The notes under the pieces are model-generated. The model did no database searches, was not told the origin of the DNA, and worked only from the letters and a program-made list of their open reading frames with translations. Position numbers and translations under genes: made by a program. 64,000 bases of DNA from Sphagnum magellanicum (Eukaryota > Streptophyta > Sphagnopsida > Sphagnales > Sphagnaceae). This document shows positions 52,889 to 64,000 of the stretch, one piece after another. Positions within the stretch are counted from its first letter, which is position 1. The number at the start of each line of letters is the position of its first letter. Location of the stretch: contig CM038908.1 of NCBI GenBank assembly GCA_021904315.1, positions 30,742,001 to 30,806,000 of the forward strand. The letters run 5' to 3'.

Positions 52889-53776
52889 ATGGTGACTCAG
52901 GGGAATGAAACATTTGTACAGCTTCACGGTGTGCAGCAATCTGGTTTCTCCTCTGAGAGAAGCAACACGATTTGTGTGAAAGGAACATGGTATCCCATGC
53001 ATTTTGTCCTCGTCATCACTGATGGTATCGATGCTTGGAGGACAGATGCAACAGAGAAAACTGTGATATTGCGATCAAGAAGCTTGCGACTCACAGAAAC
53101 CGAGTATGTGGATAAGGTGCAATTGCACCTTGGCCAACAGCACTCGAGCTCTGTGTATTCGTTGTGTCGCATTGACTCAGAGAAGGTGCGATTTACGTGC
53201 ACTCCCATGGACAAGGATTACTCTCTTGGTTTCACCTTAGATCTGGTCCTGAATAAGGTGCCAGGCATGAGCATCACCTTTGATATGTTGCAATTTGTAA
53301 TGCGGGCGCACACGGAGCTTCTGGAGCAGATGGAAAGTAAGACGCGAATGTTTGAACGCACAAAAGCTGCTGCAGAAAAAAGTTTCAGAGAGCTCCAGAA
53401 GGAGAAAAATGAGGTGGAATTAAAGTTTCTGCAGCTGAAGACACGGGCGGATGATGGTGCTTTGAGTGCCTTGTCACCAGCTGGGAAGAGGAAGGCTGAC
53501 CATGTGGTGGAGAAAGGATCTGTGAGGCAAAAGCCACTACGGACTTTGCCTACCAGCCCACCACCCTCGCCTCCTTCAGCCTCAAAGACGCCACTGTATT
53601 CCAATGGCAACAAAGAGCTTTCAAAATCTAGGAGTAAAGCAAGACGAGGAGTGGTGACACCAACGAAGATAAGTGTGAAGCACTCCATGTCTGAACCCAA
53701 GTATAGCGGCTGGGGAGCACAAGCAAAATTCTTTCTTGGAGTTGCTGGTCCACGGGAGGAGCAGCAGACTGCTGAA

Positions 53777-53808
<32 letters not shown>

Positions 53809-55147
53809 TACTGACAGAGCAAGAGAGAAAGAGATGCTCATGGCTGCTGCCAATGTAGATGGATGCTTGGAGAGATCTCAATTTCCTGTTGGAGACTTGG
53901 CGTTTACTGAAAGGCACTATCGCTTGGTGACAGCACAAAAGGGAAGAAGAACAACTGGCTCGATGAAGAAAGGCAGGTCGAATGTTAACAAAGGTTCTGG
54001 CAGTAAGAGAAAGAAAGGAGGTCAAAGATCTGTTGCAAAGAAAGGTGCAGTAATCTGTGCAGACCAGATAGAAGATCAAGTGGCAAAGGGCATCAAACTG
54101 TTGGAGCCATTTACAAACTCTGGCTTGTGTGCTGGTCGGGATGGAGAAGAGAGGAGTCAGCTAACACTCCCCACCAAGAAAAGGGGCAGACCATTTGGGT
54201 CCGGAAAGGGCTGCAAACCATCACCTGAGAAGAAAGCAACAAGTTTGCAGTTGAACAGCCAAACATACAGTGACGAAGTTTCACACTGGCCCGGTGTGTC
54301 TCTCCAGGGAACTGATGCACAACAGTTTGGGGTTCTGGACAATCTAGGTGTTGCTCCAGTTCCTGATGAACAGAAAGAGTTCAATGTCATCAGTGCAGAC
54401 TTCCATGATTTTGATGGCGATCGCACAGAGAATGCAATGGCCTTGAATCAATTCTGGGCTCTCTATGATGACAAAGATGGGATGCCCCGATTCTATGGCC
54501 GCATTTCAAAGTTGATTCACACACCTTTTGAGGTCAGTGTTGAATGGCTGGAACCTTATCGTCCAGTAGTTCAACCCGATGGCCTCATTAAGTTAGCAGA
54601 TCTCTCTGCATCATGTGGGGAGTTTAAGCTTGGAATTGAGTGTGCACAGACATTGGCTGCTTTCTCCCACAGGGTGGAGATAGATATAATAGAGGGATCA
54701 AAATCCATTTTTCGATTATATCCCAAAAAGGGTGAGGTCTGGGCACTTTACAGAAGTTGGTGGCAGCACAAGCCTGTCCAATCTGATGCTGGGGAGGAAG
54801 ACAACGTGAAGTTTGAGTATGATTTAATGCAAGTATTGAGTGACTATTCAAAAGAAAAGGGTGTGAAAGTAGCACCACTTTATAAAATTCCAGGCTTTAC
54901 AGCAGTCTTTCAGTCAATTCAAGAAAGCAGTATGATTCCAGCTAGGGATGTATTGTCCAGATTCTCTCATCGAATCTTTACATATCAGATGAGAGGAGAT
55001 GAGAGGCCTGGAGTGCCCGAGGACTCCTTGGAGCTTGACCCTGCGGCTACTCCTGTGGAATTCCTAAAAGAGTCTCCAAATGGGTATGGTGTTGATCATC
55101 CACCTCCTGCAATGGAGTCACTCCAGACAGTTTCTGAGTCTGGTTGA
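52889..55147 (+). CDS. XRCC4-like head fused to AT-hook and DUF3444 domain
   Basis: A single intronless frame of 752 aa. An in-frame TAA at 52844-52846 precedes the ATG at 52889, so this is the first Met. Residues ~28-190 resemble plant XRCC4, the DNA ligase IV partner in non-homologous end joining: VKGTW (30-34), VITDGIDAW (42-50), EYVDKVQLHLGQQ (72-84), SVYS (88-91), then a helix MLQFVMRAHTELLEQMESKT, FERTKAAAEK (155-164). The coiled coil ends early, about residue 187, where XRCC4 would go on to bind ligase IV. Residues ~195-495 are disordered and charged: Pro-rich (TSPPPSPP), Glu-11 (296-306), Lys/Arg clusters (likely nuclear signal), and an AT-hook KKRGRPFGSGKG (430-441). Residues ~498-725 are a DUF3444 domain: FHDFDGDR, WALYDDKDGMPRFYGRI, VEWLEP, SCGEFKLG, FSHRVE, YPKKGEVWALYRSW, VLSDYSKEKGVKV, FSHRI and ELDPAATPVEF. 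DUF3444 usually follows a DnaJ domain in plants. Likely nuclear; actual role unknown. Confidence 0.88.
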
Positions 55148-58100
55148 ATGGCTGGGGGTTTTTAGCTCATCTTGAATCCTCAGGAGCCTTGATGCTACTT
55201 TCTTACCCACCTTGACAGATGGTAGTAACAGCTGGCCTAAGATGCTCATGTTTGGTGCCTTGAGAGAGTTCAATCTGCTGATGGTTTATGGGTTGAGCCA
55301 AGTATTTCAGCCTTCTATGCTGGAAGAGTGTGTGCAGAGAAAGTGGGTTAAGAATGCTGGGAAAAACATTGGTTGTGACAGTGCCCATCCTTGGAAAGCA
55401 GGAGTGGCACTCAAGTCTCAGTGCAGACTTGGCAAGAAACCTGTGTGGCATATTGCTGGATTGTTGGGAGGCCCATTGAGGTGGACATAGTCTTTCATAG
55501 AGTAGGTGTTTCAGTTTGCTGGATTAATATTGTATGAAGTTTTGAGACATATTACTCTTAAAATTCTATGCGTATTCTTGGATTCTCTGATTTTGTTGGT
55601 TGTGTCCACTGGGAAGAGCTGTGTGACCACATCCTCTAAAATATTAAAATGATGACATCTATTGGGCAGGCAGGTACTATGTTCATAATCTTGCAAGATG
55701 TACTGCTTTATGTGTCATCGATCTTCATTTGTAAAGTTTAGGGTTTGCTCAGGGGCAGCTCAGCAGATTGGTAGCTTTCTTACCTCTCACTAGATCAAGT
55801 GGTTCAGAAGCATTGCTGTGTCTGGAATCTCATGACACAGTTATAAGGATTATGAGAGGAATTTTATGACAAGCCTTTAGAAGCATTTGTTGTGGTGGAA
55901 CTCTCTGTGATGGTATTCACTGTGCACAGTATTTGCACCTTAAGTTTGTGTTGTCTTAGGTGGCTTTCCCCAAATTTCTTTCTTCCTGCTGTTGGAGGTT
56001 TGAATTTGTCAAAGGAAAACAGATGTGAGAGCATGATGTCTAGCTATGTTCCTTGCACAGGAACTGTCCTCGTTAGAGGGCCTCGCATCTAAGCTTGTAT
56101 TTCAATCTTTCTGAGCTTTATTGTGTTGATGTATCCTGTTGAAGTGTTCTTTGAACCATTCGTTTTGTAGTGCTGGAGTGGGGAGATGTGGTTGTCCCAC
56201 TTCTTAACAACACATGTTTTTAGTGGTGATGAGGTAGAAACTGTGGAAGAGATGGGGTGGCCAATGAGAGTGCTGACAATTGAGCTTGAAGATGGCCAAC
56301 AGTGAGGAAGGACAACAGCTGAGAAGCTTTCAATCCCCGTACTATGTCCATGTCAAGAACATAATTGTGATCTCTTTGAATATGTTTCTTTAGAAAGGCT
56401 TTCAATCCCTGTACTTGTTCACATCAATGGGTCTTCCAACAATACCATTCTTGGGGTGGATCATGGCTTGAATTTAGTCTTAATTTCACCAGAAAGAAAA
56501 TCAATTCATGAGTTGTTTTGCTACTTTTGAAAGCTTGCTTATTTGCGATTGTGTCCATTGTTGTGGAGATTTTTTAAATCATGAACTCGTGTTTGCAATT
56601 GGTGACTTGTTACTTCTTTTCCTGCTAAAGAAACTACATAAGTAAACTTTCAATTTGAAACTCGATGCCACAACAAGGACTAAGGATCTCTTTCTGATGA
56701 GGGGGCCTATGACTAGTAATAAAAAAACTTATGACGCACACAAAAAATGCTGGATGTGGGTGAGGCCACGTGGCTTGTTTGTATTTGAGATCTCAAACCA
56801 GATCCTGAGATCTGGACTCTTGCCCTGTTTGTTTCTTGTGTTGCAAAATCAATGAATTCTTGCTGGATGTGTAATTTTGCAGCCTTGCATATCTATATGA
56901 CAACAATGTGCTTACATATGTTGAAGCTGTCAACAAAGAAAAGGCCAAGAGCAATATGGAATGCTATCTATAAGTGACAATGTGTGCCTTTGTTGTCTCT
57001 TTTGCAACTGCTTGACCTCAACTCCGTTGATTATAGTTTTGCAAGAATGATGATTTGATTGGGGATTTGCAGATTTTCTAGGGTTTTCTTTTTTCCATGT
57101 TATCATGGTTTCAACATTCTTCCAATTTTCTCTTGTAAGGTTTTCAGGACTAGTTAGGAGGGATAGACTCACAATGAAGATGGACAAGTTGGTTGGTAAC
57201 TTTCACTCGATGGAAGTTAGGAAGTTACTCTGATAGGTTGGAGAGTACCTTTCAGATTGTGTAAGTTATTATTCTTGCAACATCATTGCATGTTAACGAA
57301 CATGATTTTTTCAGTCCAATGAGGGATCAAAATATACAAAGGATAAAATGCGATGATGCTTTACGATCATGCAAGAATTTGAAGCAAAATTTAGGGTGAA
57401 AGACAATGGCAAGAAATGCATGACTATTTGAAGTCTTTGTGTGGGGATGTGCACATCACACGAGGAGAATATGATGACAACATCTATTTTCGAAATTGTT
57501 GCTGCCTACTAGTCCTTGTGTATCTACCATTTAACAACAAGGAAAGCAGATTGTAAAGTGGCCTAATATGAAGTTGAAGGGTTTTAACCAAGCAAAATGT
57601 AATACATATGTTGATTTCAGGGTTCATTATTTGGAACTTAATAGCATCTTCATTTTGAGGGGGATTGTAATCATGTTTTTTACATGAAGTTCTAATAGGC
57701 ATGTTAATTTTTTCCATGAGAAAACAAATGGAAAACACTTGTTCATATTGTTAGGAGTGTATGCACCATCATCAAAGGGGAGAACCTGCGCCTTAAAAGT
57801 TGTTAAAAAGGGTAATTTAAGCACATAATTTTTTAATTGCCCAAGCAAGAAAACAACAACCACAGCTAGACTCTTGAATTTTTGGTGCTTCCTATGATTA
57901 ATGTCCTTGAAAGCAATGTTGACCTCTGATTTGGTGTGCATGCAAAAACTAACCCAAGCTTTTAGAAAACATTAACATGTTGCAGCATGAAGACACATTG
58001 ATGAATTGGTTATTAGTGTGCAAATGCTAGTGCACTCCTAACATTTGGTTGAGTATTTTATGGTCCATTGAACTATCTTTGTTATGCCTTATTCTTGGAA

Positions 58101-58547
58101 TTGATTCTTGATGTCTTTTCCATAGATGAAGATGTTGTGCATAGAAACAAATTGTGAATATAATCAAAAGGGTGGTAATTAGTAATAAAAAAATAGAAGT
58201 CCATAAGGAAATAATGTGTTTCATTACTTGCAATTTTTTAATTAGGTACTTAAAATATGAAGGACATGGAACAACATTTTCAATAACGTTTCGAGCATAT
58301 TGACATTGTTTAACTTAATAAATATTTGTTATTGGAAAGGAGGTAAACAAATTTAATTTGGGTTGTAATGTTAACCATAACTACTTAATAAGTAGTTTTC
58401 ATGTAAATTTTAAGAAGGCTAAATGTGTGGGCTTGCTTTAGATTATGAGTGTAGTAAAAGTAGCACAAATGATGAGATGAGTCCTTATCATGTAACAATG
58501 TTGGGAGGATTTACTATTTCAATACAATAATATTAGGGCACATTTTG
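55148..58547. other. Downstream of the fusion gene, no gene seen
   Basis: The first few hundred bases are probably 3' untranslated sequence of the gene ending at 55147. An open frame at 55212-55490 starts at TTG and matches nothing. From about 57,000 the sequence is AT-rich and may hold decayed retroelement pieces, but no motif was clear enough to name. Confidence 0.45.
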
Positions 58548-59462
58548 TGACACGCCCCCAAGCTCTTTGATAGACTCAAAGCTGAGTCTGAAGTGAAAAC
58601 AATGGAAAAACAAGAAGTTGGGGCACATTCCTTGGCTCGTAGCACTTTGGGGGTGGAAGGGCGTGCTAGAGCTTTGGGATGGGACTAAGAAGAATGACAA
58701 GTAACTAATTATTCGCACAGACCTGCACAAAACCAAACAACAAGTTGGTTAATGCATAGTTGGAACACTTTTGGTGTTAGGATGAGCCACGAACAAACTT
58801 GGATTCACAAGACTCACCACGATTCGAACTTGGGGAAGCCACCACCTTCCCCTTTATAGTATACTTTATGCTTCTCCACGAGGCCCACATCCAAATGGCA
58901 TTTTGTCTCGGGATTCGCAAATGGGAGTTCTGAAATTCCCAAAGTTAGGACTCTTGTAACTTTGGGGGCCCATAACTTTGTGTGCAAACCTTTGATTGAA
59001 ATGAGATTTAAAGAAAAGTTATAGCCCTCGTTGAGAACTTTTCAACGATATGTGGCATGTCACCTGCACACAAGGAAATCGGGTCGATTCTTGATTTTTA
59101 ATAGTCAAAAGTCAAATTGCCAATTTGACTCCCAACCTTTCTTTTGGTCATAATTTGTGTTTCAAATGTCCAAATGGGTCATGCGAACCCATTTTAAACA
59201 TTTACGTTTCAATAGCTTTCCAATGATATAAAGAACTCTTTAATCCAATGGGTTTTGACCCTTGCAATCGCTCCTTGAAGATTCGGGAGTCCATCAAGAC
59301 TCCAACTCCCCAAGTGGGAGTTCATTTGGGAGTGTGAAGGTTCATTCTCTCACACTCTCCTGCACTCCTGGGAATATAAGATGTGCCTTTTGGGCCTCCT
59401 TCTTGTCCCGCACTCTTGCAAGCCTTTGCTTTGGTCGCGAGCCCAAGGCTAGGGTTGTGACA
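58548..59462 (-). mobile_element. Probable solo LTR (retrotransposon remnant)
   Basis: Read on the minus strand it starts TGTCACAACCCTAGCC and ends GGGGGCGTGTCA, the TG...CA form of LTR ends. The flanks are TTTTG and CTTTG, a 5-bp duplication with one mismatch. A TATA-like CTATAAAGGGGAAGG lies about two thirds along on the minus strand. No gag or pol and no second LTR were found nearby, so recombination between LTRs probably removed the body. The superfamily is not certain. Confidence 0.6.
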
Positions 59463-61259
59463 CTTTGTGTATTATAGATTTTGCATATGTGTATCTGTCG
59501 TGGTAATCAATTTGACCAACTTGGAGTTGGTGGAGATAATGTTGAAGTTTACATTTCCTCCTAACATACCAGATAATGTGTTGTTATACGTTGTTCCAAG
59601 TTCAAATGCATTTTGGAATGCAGTATTATTGTTGACCATGATAGTAGTTGGGTTATGTTTATTGAAGGCATGGATTTGGGCTATTATTGGCTATTAGGCT
59701 TAACATGCTAGCAACTTGTAGATTATTGTCTTCAAAGTGGACATACTAGCTCTTTTTCCTCTTACCTACAAATTTCCTACAACTCTACAATGCAAATGTT
59801 TCTAAGACTCATTGAGTGACCAATATTAGAGGATGAAACAATGAAAATTAGTTGCATTCGGAACGAGTCATAATGCCCATACTCACATGTTTCTCATGAT
59901 GTGGTTCAAATTATATGACAATGCATCACATTTGTTCACCTTGGAAAAACAAGTCAATGCCATGACTGATATCCATCATTTTTGTGAATTTTGTTAGGGT
60001 GTCTAGACAAAAACAAGAAAGATGTTTTCCTAGGGATGGAATAAGTATGGGAAGGTAAGAAAGATGTGGAGTATTCTTTATTTTGGGTAGTTGAAATTGA
60101 TTGGCTATTTATTCAAATCAAACTTGTTTACATTTCTTAGCTTGGTGTAATTAACAAAGTTTTCATAGATTTTCTTTTTTTAAATATTGGATGATTTTAG
60201 AATTGAGAATGTTTGAAGTGAACAATCAATATTTTCCTACTTTGGTGAATTACTAAAAAGGGTTTGCCTTGAGGAAAGCCAAACAAGGATGATGTAGTTC
60301 CTCATAGCAGTTAAGAAAAATTCATTGAATTGACTTGCATTATCAAGGAATGTTATTAAAAGCATGGCAAAGAAGTTCTTTATAAAACTATTCAATCTCT
60401 GGATGTTGTAGTTGGTGGTAAAACCAAACTTTGTTTGGTTAGGGACTCATGTGCAGCTGATTTCCAATGTCAAGGTAGTGATGGACAAGAATTCAGCTTC
60501 CAGAAAGTTAAGTTCTGTACAGACAAACCTATTCTTACTTTTCCTTCAAGATGCCTTGACTGCAACAATCACTTGTAAACCCATGCGCAGCATATCATCT
60601 TTGATCAAAATGACTAGGTCCAACTATGGAGGCCACCTTTGCGGACCCTCATTTTTCAAGGTTACTATGAACAGGCTACGTGGAGGTCTTCATCTATACT
60701 CAGCTGGCCCCAACTTTAAAAGCTTTCTTCTAAGTCTCTCAACCAAAAGTTGTCAACTCCCAGTTGTAGTTCAAATAGTGGAAAATTGTGAAGCTTTAAA
60801 AATGAAATTGTTGTGAGTACCACTTTCATTAATAAACATGGAAAACTGGTAACTAAAACCTCTGCATATATTCATTTGAGCAACAAGCTACAAAATTGAT
60901 TTCATTGTGACAGCAAAACAAAATTTTCACCATATCCAATTGAGTTCATTGAAGATGTATCCCTTGCAAACTATCAATCACTATCTTCTTCACCATGTCC
61001 ATTACATTTCGTTGCAACTAGTACCTAGTATGTTTTCATTCTTTTGCACACACAATGTTTGACCCGAGCCACCTACATCACTATTTCTACAATTCCCAAT
61101 CCCAGGTCTCTTCACAGTTTCCAACTGTTGTCCTTTATAAAGACCTTTTCCATGACATGGAACGTCAAGCCCATTCTATTCAATACATTGTCCTACAACA
61201 CCCCATCCAGTGGATGAAGTTTCCTTCCCATCCTTGCTCCAGCTTGACAAGCTCCATAC
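59463..61259. other. Intergenic, unassigned
   Basis: AT-rich with short open frames only. The longest plus-strand frame (60412-60816) has low-complexity composition and no recognisable domain. Nothing is supported. Confidence 0.45.
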
Positions 61260-61972
61260 CAGTGTTGGGTGGTTCTCATTTTTTTTGGGAGAATCGTGAG
61301 TTTTGTTAAGGGAACAAAATTAAGAGTCAACCTGATTTTTTAGATTTTTTTTTTCATTTTAGAGAATTGGACCAGGTTTCAATTTTTTCTTAATATATAA
61401 ATTTATCCGGTTCTCATAAAAATGGTTTTCAGAAATTTGAGAATTGTTGGTTTTCTGATGGTGATTCTTTATCAAATTTTTTTTGTTTTTTCTTTAAATG
61501 TGAAAGATTCTCGTTCATGGACAAAATTACATGAAACACAAAGTGGGGTCATGCTTGAACTTGGATCCCTTTATTTTCATTGAAAAAGGGTGAGACAGGT
61601 TGTTGAAAGTTGAAACCCTAGCTACCTTAAACCTTAACTTCTAGAAGGTTTGTTTAGAAATTCATGGGATACCCTACGTCCCTGCAAAAAGATTTTTAAG
61701 AAAATAATCACTTGACACCTAACATGTATTTTTTAATTTTCTTTTATTATATAAAGGGTGAGAACTGGAATTGAGTTTAAACCCAATACCTTACTTGGGC
61801 ATCAAGTTTTTTTTAACAAAGAGAAATGCCCAGTTCTCAGCTTAGTGAGAACTGGGAAACTCGATTTTCAGCCCTTGTGTGAAAAAAGTGATAATCGATG
61901 GGATTCAGTGTGAGAATCGGCCTGAAAATTGAGCCAGTTCTCATCCAATTCCCAAAGAACCACCCAACCTTG
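61260..61972. mobile_element. Non-autonomous hAT element with intact 8-bp target duplication
   Basis: The element starts CAGTGTTGGGTGGTTCT and ends so that the reverse complement reads CAAGGTTGGGTGGTTCT, a 17-bp inverted repeat with two mismatches. It is flanked by CTCCATAC at 61252-61259 and 61973-61980, an exact 8-bp target duplication as hAT transposases make. It has no transposase frame. The intact duplication and ends suggest fairly recent insertion. A likely relative begins near 63735. Confidence 0.85.
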
Positions 61973-61980
61973 CTCCATAC

Positions 61981-63055
61981 TGCCCCATCCACAGACCCAT
62001 ATTGTGCCTCATCCCACCAAAAGGGGCCCCTGGGCCACTAGCGGCTCATTTTTTGTGTGTTCTATTCACTTTCCTTTGCAGGACAAGACTTGGCATCCAT
62101 GTAAGATTCCAGATAGAATTTTTGCTTCAATTGAGAACCAAATTGTGGGTGAGAGTATAGAATTGGAGAAGTGCAGTATAGAATTATGGATTGGATTGGG
62201 AACCAATTTGAGACCAATAGTGGGAGACTTGGTTGTACTTTCTAGGCTATGTTTTTTGGAGTTAAAGATGTAAGGCTACTAGAACAAGAATGAAGATAAT
62301 CCTTCTTCGGATGGCATGGTTGGCCATGAATACCTACTATCGATAGATAACATTGGATCTTGATTGATAGGAAAATTGACATTATTTGAGTGGCATCTTT
62401 TGAATGTGCCCATGATGGTTGAGGTGTTGGGAAGTTGGCCGTACATGTTGAAGCATGCTGACACTGCATGTGGCAAGACGAGTAGCAGGGTATGCATGCC
62501 CTGTCAAAACATGGGGTCAAAACATGTTGATTGCAAAAACATGTGATGTGATGCTGACATGTTTCAGCATGTATGAATGGGCCCCCAAGCACCTTGCATG
62601 TTGCGTATGCCACTAAACTTTAAAGAGAGGTCATTCAAATAATGTTGAGTAGCAATTCACATCATCATACTTTACAAAAGCAGCCCCCCCTCCATCTTTA
62701 TCTTTGAAAACTCTTTTATCAACACTTCACAAACTAGTATCAGATTCACCCAAAAATTCCAACTTAAATTTGTCAACAAACTAAATTGAAATTTCATCAA
62801 AGTATGACAATTTATGATTCATCATTTGATCACATATGGTTAAATTTATTTTTTTGAATGATGCAAATTAAAGTGAACTAAAGCTTTTTACACAAATGAT
62901 ATTGGACTTAAACCTTGTGATATTGTTCCATCGTCCCTTGTGATCTTTTTAAATATGGCATAAGCGGCAAAGCCATCGTATGATAAACGACTTCTTTTAT
63001 AATGTCTTGCTACAATTGTAGAATACAACATGTAATTGTCAACTATATTATTACA
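61981..63055. other. Intergenic, unassigned
   Basis: Mixed sequence between two transposons. Short frames on both strands around 62240-62610 overlap and none is recognisable. Nothing is supported. Confidence 0.45.
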
Positions 63056-63700
63056 TCCTATATATTAATTCACTACGTCTGTCAGTGTGTCTGTCTATCT
63101 TTATCTTTGTCCTAACTAACTAACTACCTAAACTCACTTAACCTAGCCGTTGGCGGCAAACGTGGAGGAAGCCGGACGGGCGAGCGGGCGGCCAGGCCGG
63201 GGTTGGGGGAAGTACGAAAGCGGGTTTATCCCGCCAGCAGGGCTAGCTAGGTAATTAACTTACTTTAAGTTACCCTGGGTGGGGGAGAGGAATAAAGATG
63301 TGATAAATTGAGTTAGGAGCATTGGATCGGGAATTGGACAGGTGGAATGATGTTTTTCAGGGGTAAGTATTGTGTTGGGGTAAAAGTGGTGAGCTGGGAA
63401 GTTACACATGGGGTGGGATGGACCGTTGGGGGGGGGGGGGGGGGGGGGGGGAACCGGTGGGTGAGGAGGCGAGAGACCATTGGACAGAGAATAAACAATA
63501 TTGTCGTGTGCTCGGTGTCGAGCCCGTCCGACTCTAAAGGACGCTGCTTGGGGGGGGGGGCGGACGAGGAGGGGTCCGTTGGTTATAAGACTGGATTATT
63601 TTTTCCTATAAGAAGAAAGGATATTTTAAACCATTAATTTTTAGAAAATTTTAAAATCATCTAAAATCGTCTGTGCCTTGCAGGCACGGGTTACCACTAG
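63056..63700 (+). mobile_element. Non-autonomous Helitron, copy 2
   Basis: It starts TCCTATATATTAATTC after an A and ends ACCACTAG before a T. A perfect hairpin GTGCC-TTGCA-GGCAC stands 10 bases before the CTAG end, the classic Helitron 3' structure. From about 63258 to 63582 it is nearly the same as 10958-11265. A pure run of 24 G lies at 63428-63451 where copy 1 has a shorter G run. No Rep/helicase gene. Confidence 0.85.
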
Positions 63701-63734
63701 TATCAATTGTGGATGATATTGGGAAGTTCGATGC

Positions 63735-63975
63735 TAGTGTTGGGTGGTTCTTTGTTTTTGTTATAACCTCTGGTTCCAGATTTTGAAAATTAAAGAATTC
63801 CCAATTCTGGATTTAAGAAAAGGATTCAGAATAAAATAACCAAAAAAAAAAAATTCAGAATCAAGGGTCAAAACCACATCTTTGATTTTTGAGAATTGCC
63901 AATCAAGGGTCCGTAGACCCAACCCTTACCCACCAATTCTTTATTAAAAAACAGAGAACCACACCACAAATTGTT
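63735..63975. mobile_element. Degenerate relative of the hAT element at 61260
   Basis: It starts TAGTGTTGGGTGGTTCT, 16 of 17 bases like the left end at 61260. The right side carries AGAGAACCACACCACAAATT, a weakened version of the other end. The interior is A-rich and shortened. No target duplication was seen, so the right limit is approximate. Confidence 0.55.
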
Positions 63976-64000
63976 AAGATGTATTAGGCCCGTTTTGCAC

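Noticed and set aside
53218-53853. A long minus-strand frame with a poly-Ser run
   Set aside because: It is the antisense shadow of the Glu-run and flanking exon of the fusion gene; no homology or splice structure supports it.
55212-55490. A 92-codon frame just after the fusion gene
   Set aside because: It begins at TTG, lies in probable 3' untranslated sequence, and the upstream stop at 55145 is well placed after the usual end of DUF3444.
57120-57760. Possible copia-type gag remnant (KFRVKDNGKK, ITRGEYDDNI)
   Set aside because: Too few and too weak motifs, with many stops; no protease, integrase or reverse-transcriptase signature nearby.
60412-60816. A 134-codon plus-strand frame
   Set aside because: No domain or splice partners and no coding-like composition; probably chance.

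Overview
The window is nuclear DNA of a land plant. It has AT-rich non-coding sequence, GT-AG introns of about 100 to 1,700 bases, two nuclear genes for plastid-targeted enzymes (ADP-glucose pyrophosphorylase large subunit, 3-oxoacyl-ACP reductase), a plant-type Cnx1, and many decayed DNA transposons. A complete gene for CFAP58, a ciliary/flagellar axoneme protein, is also present. Flowering plants and conifers have lost cilia, so the source is probably a plant with swimming sperm (bryophyte, lycophyte, fern, cycad or Ginkgo). The compact introns favour a seed-free plant. I cannot name the species.

Layout. 1-2487: AT-rich flank with a 4-copy minisatellite. 2488-7154 (-): AGPase large subunit, 15 exons, 533 aa. 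7155-19026: no intact gene; it holds a Harbinger-type MITE, a Helitron, a pair of related inverted-repeat elements, a dead hAT transposase and a local duplication. 19027-23976 (+): Cnx1, 13 exons, 707 aa. 28128-39632 (+): CFAP58, 15 exons, 882 aa, with repeats in its introns. 39633-44753: AT-rich, with a second MITE. 44754-48391 (-): plastid FabG-type reductase, 10 exons, 335 aa. 49383-49923 (-): broken glycolate-oxidase fragment. 52889-55147 (+): an intronless 752-aa gene. 55148-64000: no gene; solo LTR, hAT MITEs and a second Helitron.

The most unusual object is the 752-aa gene. Its first ~190 residues look like the head and coiled coil of the DNA-repair protein XRCC4. The middle is charged, with an E-run and an AT-hook. 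The last ~230 residues are a DUF3444 domain, which in plants normally sits behind a DnaJ domain. I know of no described protein with this order; it is the best candidate here for something new.

The genes do not form a pathway. AGPase (starch), FabG (fatty acids) and the dead glycolate oxidase (photorespiration) are metabolic. Cnx1 makes molybdenum cofactor, CFAP58 serves sperm motility, and the fusion gene points to DNA repair or chromatin. Exon models were built by hand from splice sites, reading phase and remembered family sequences; no search was run.
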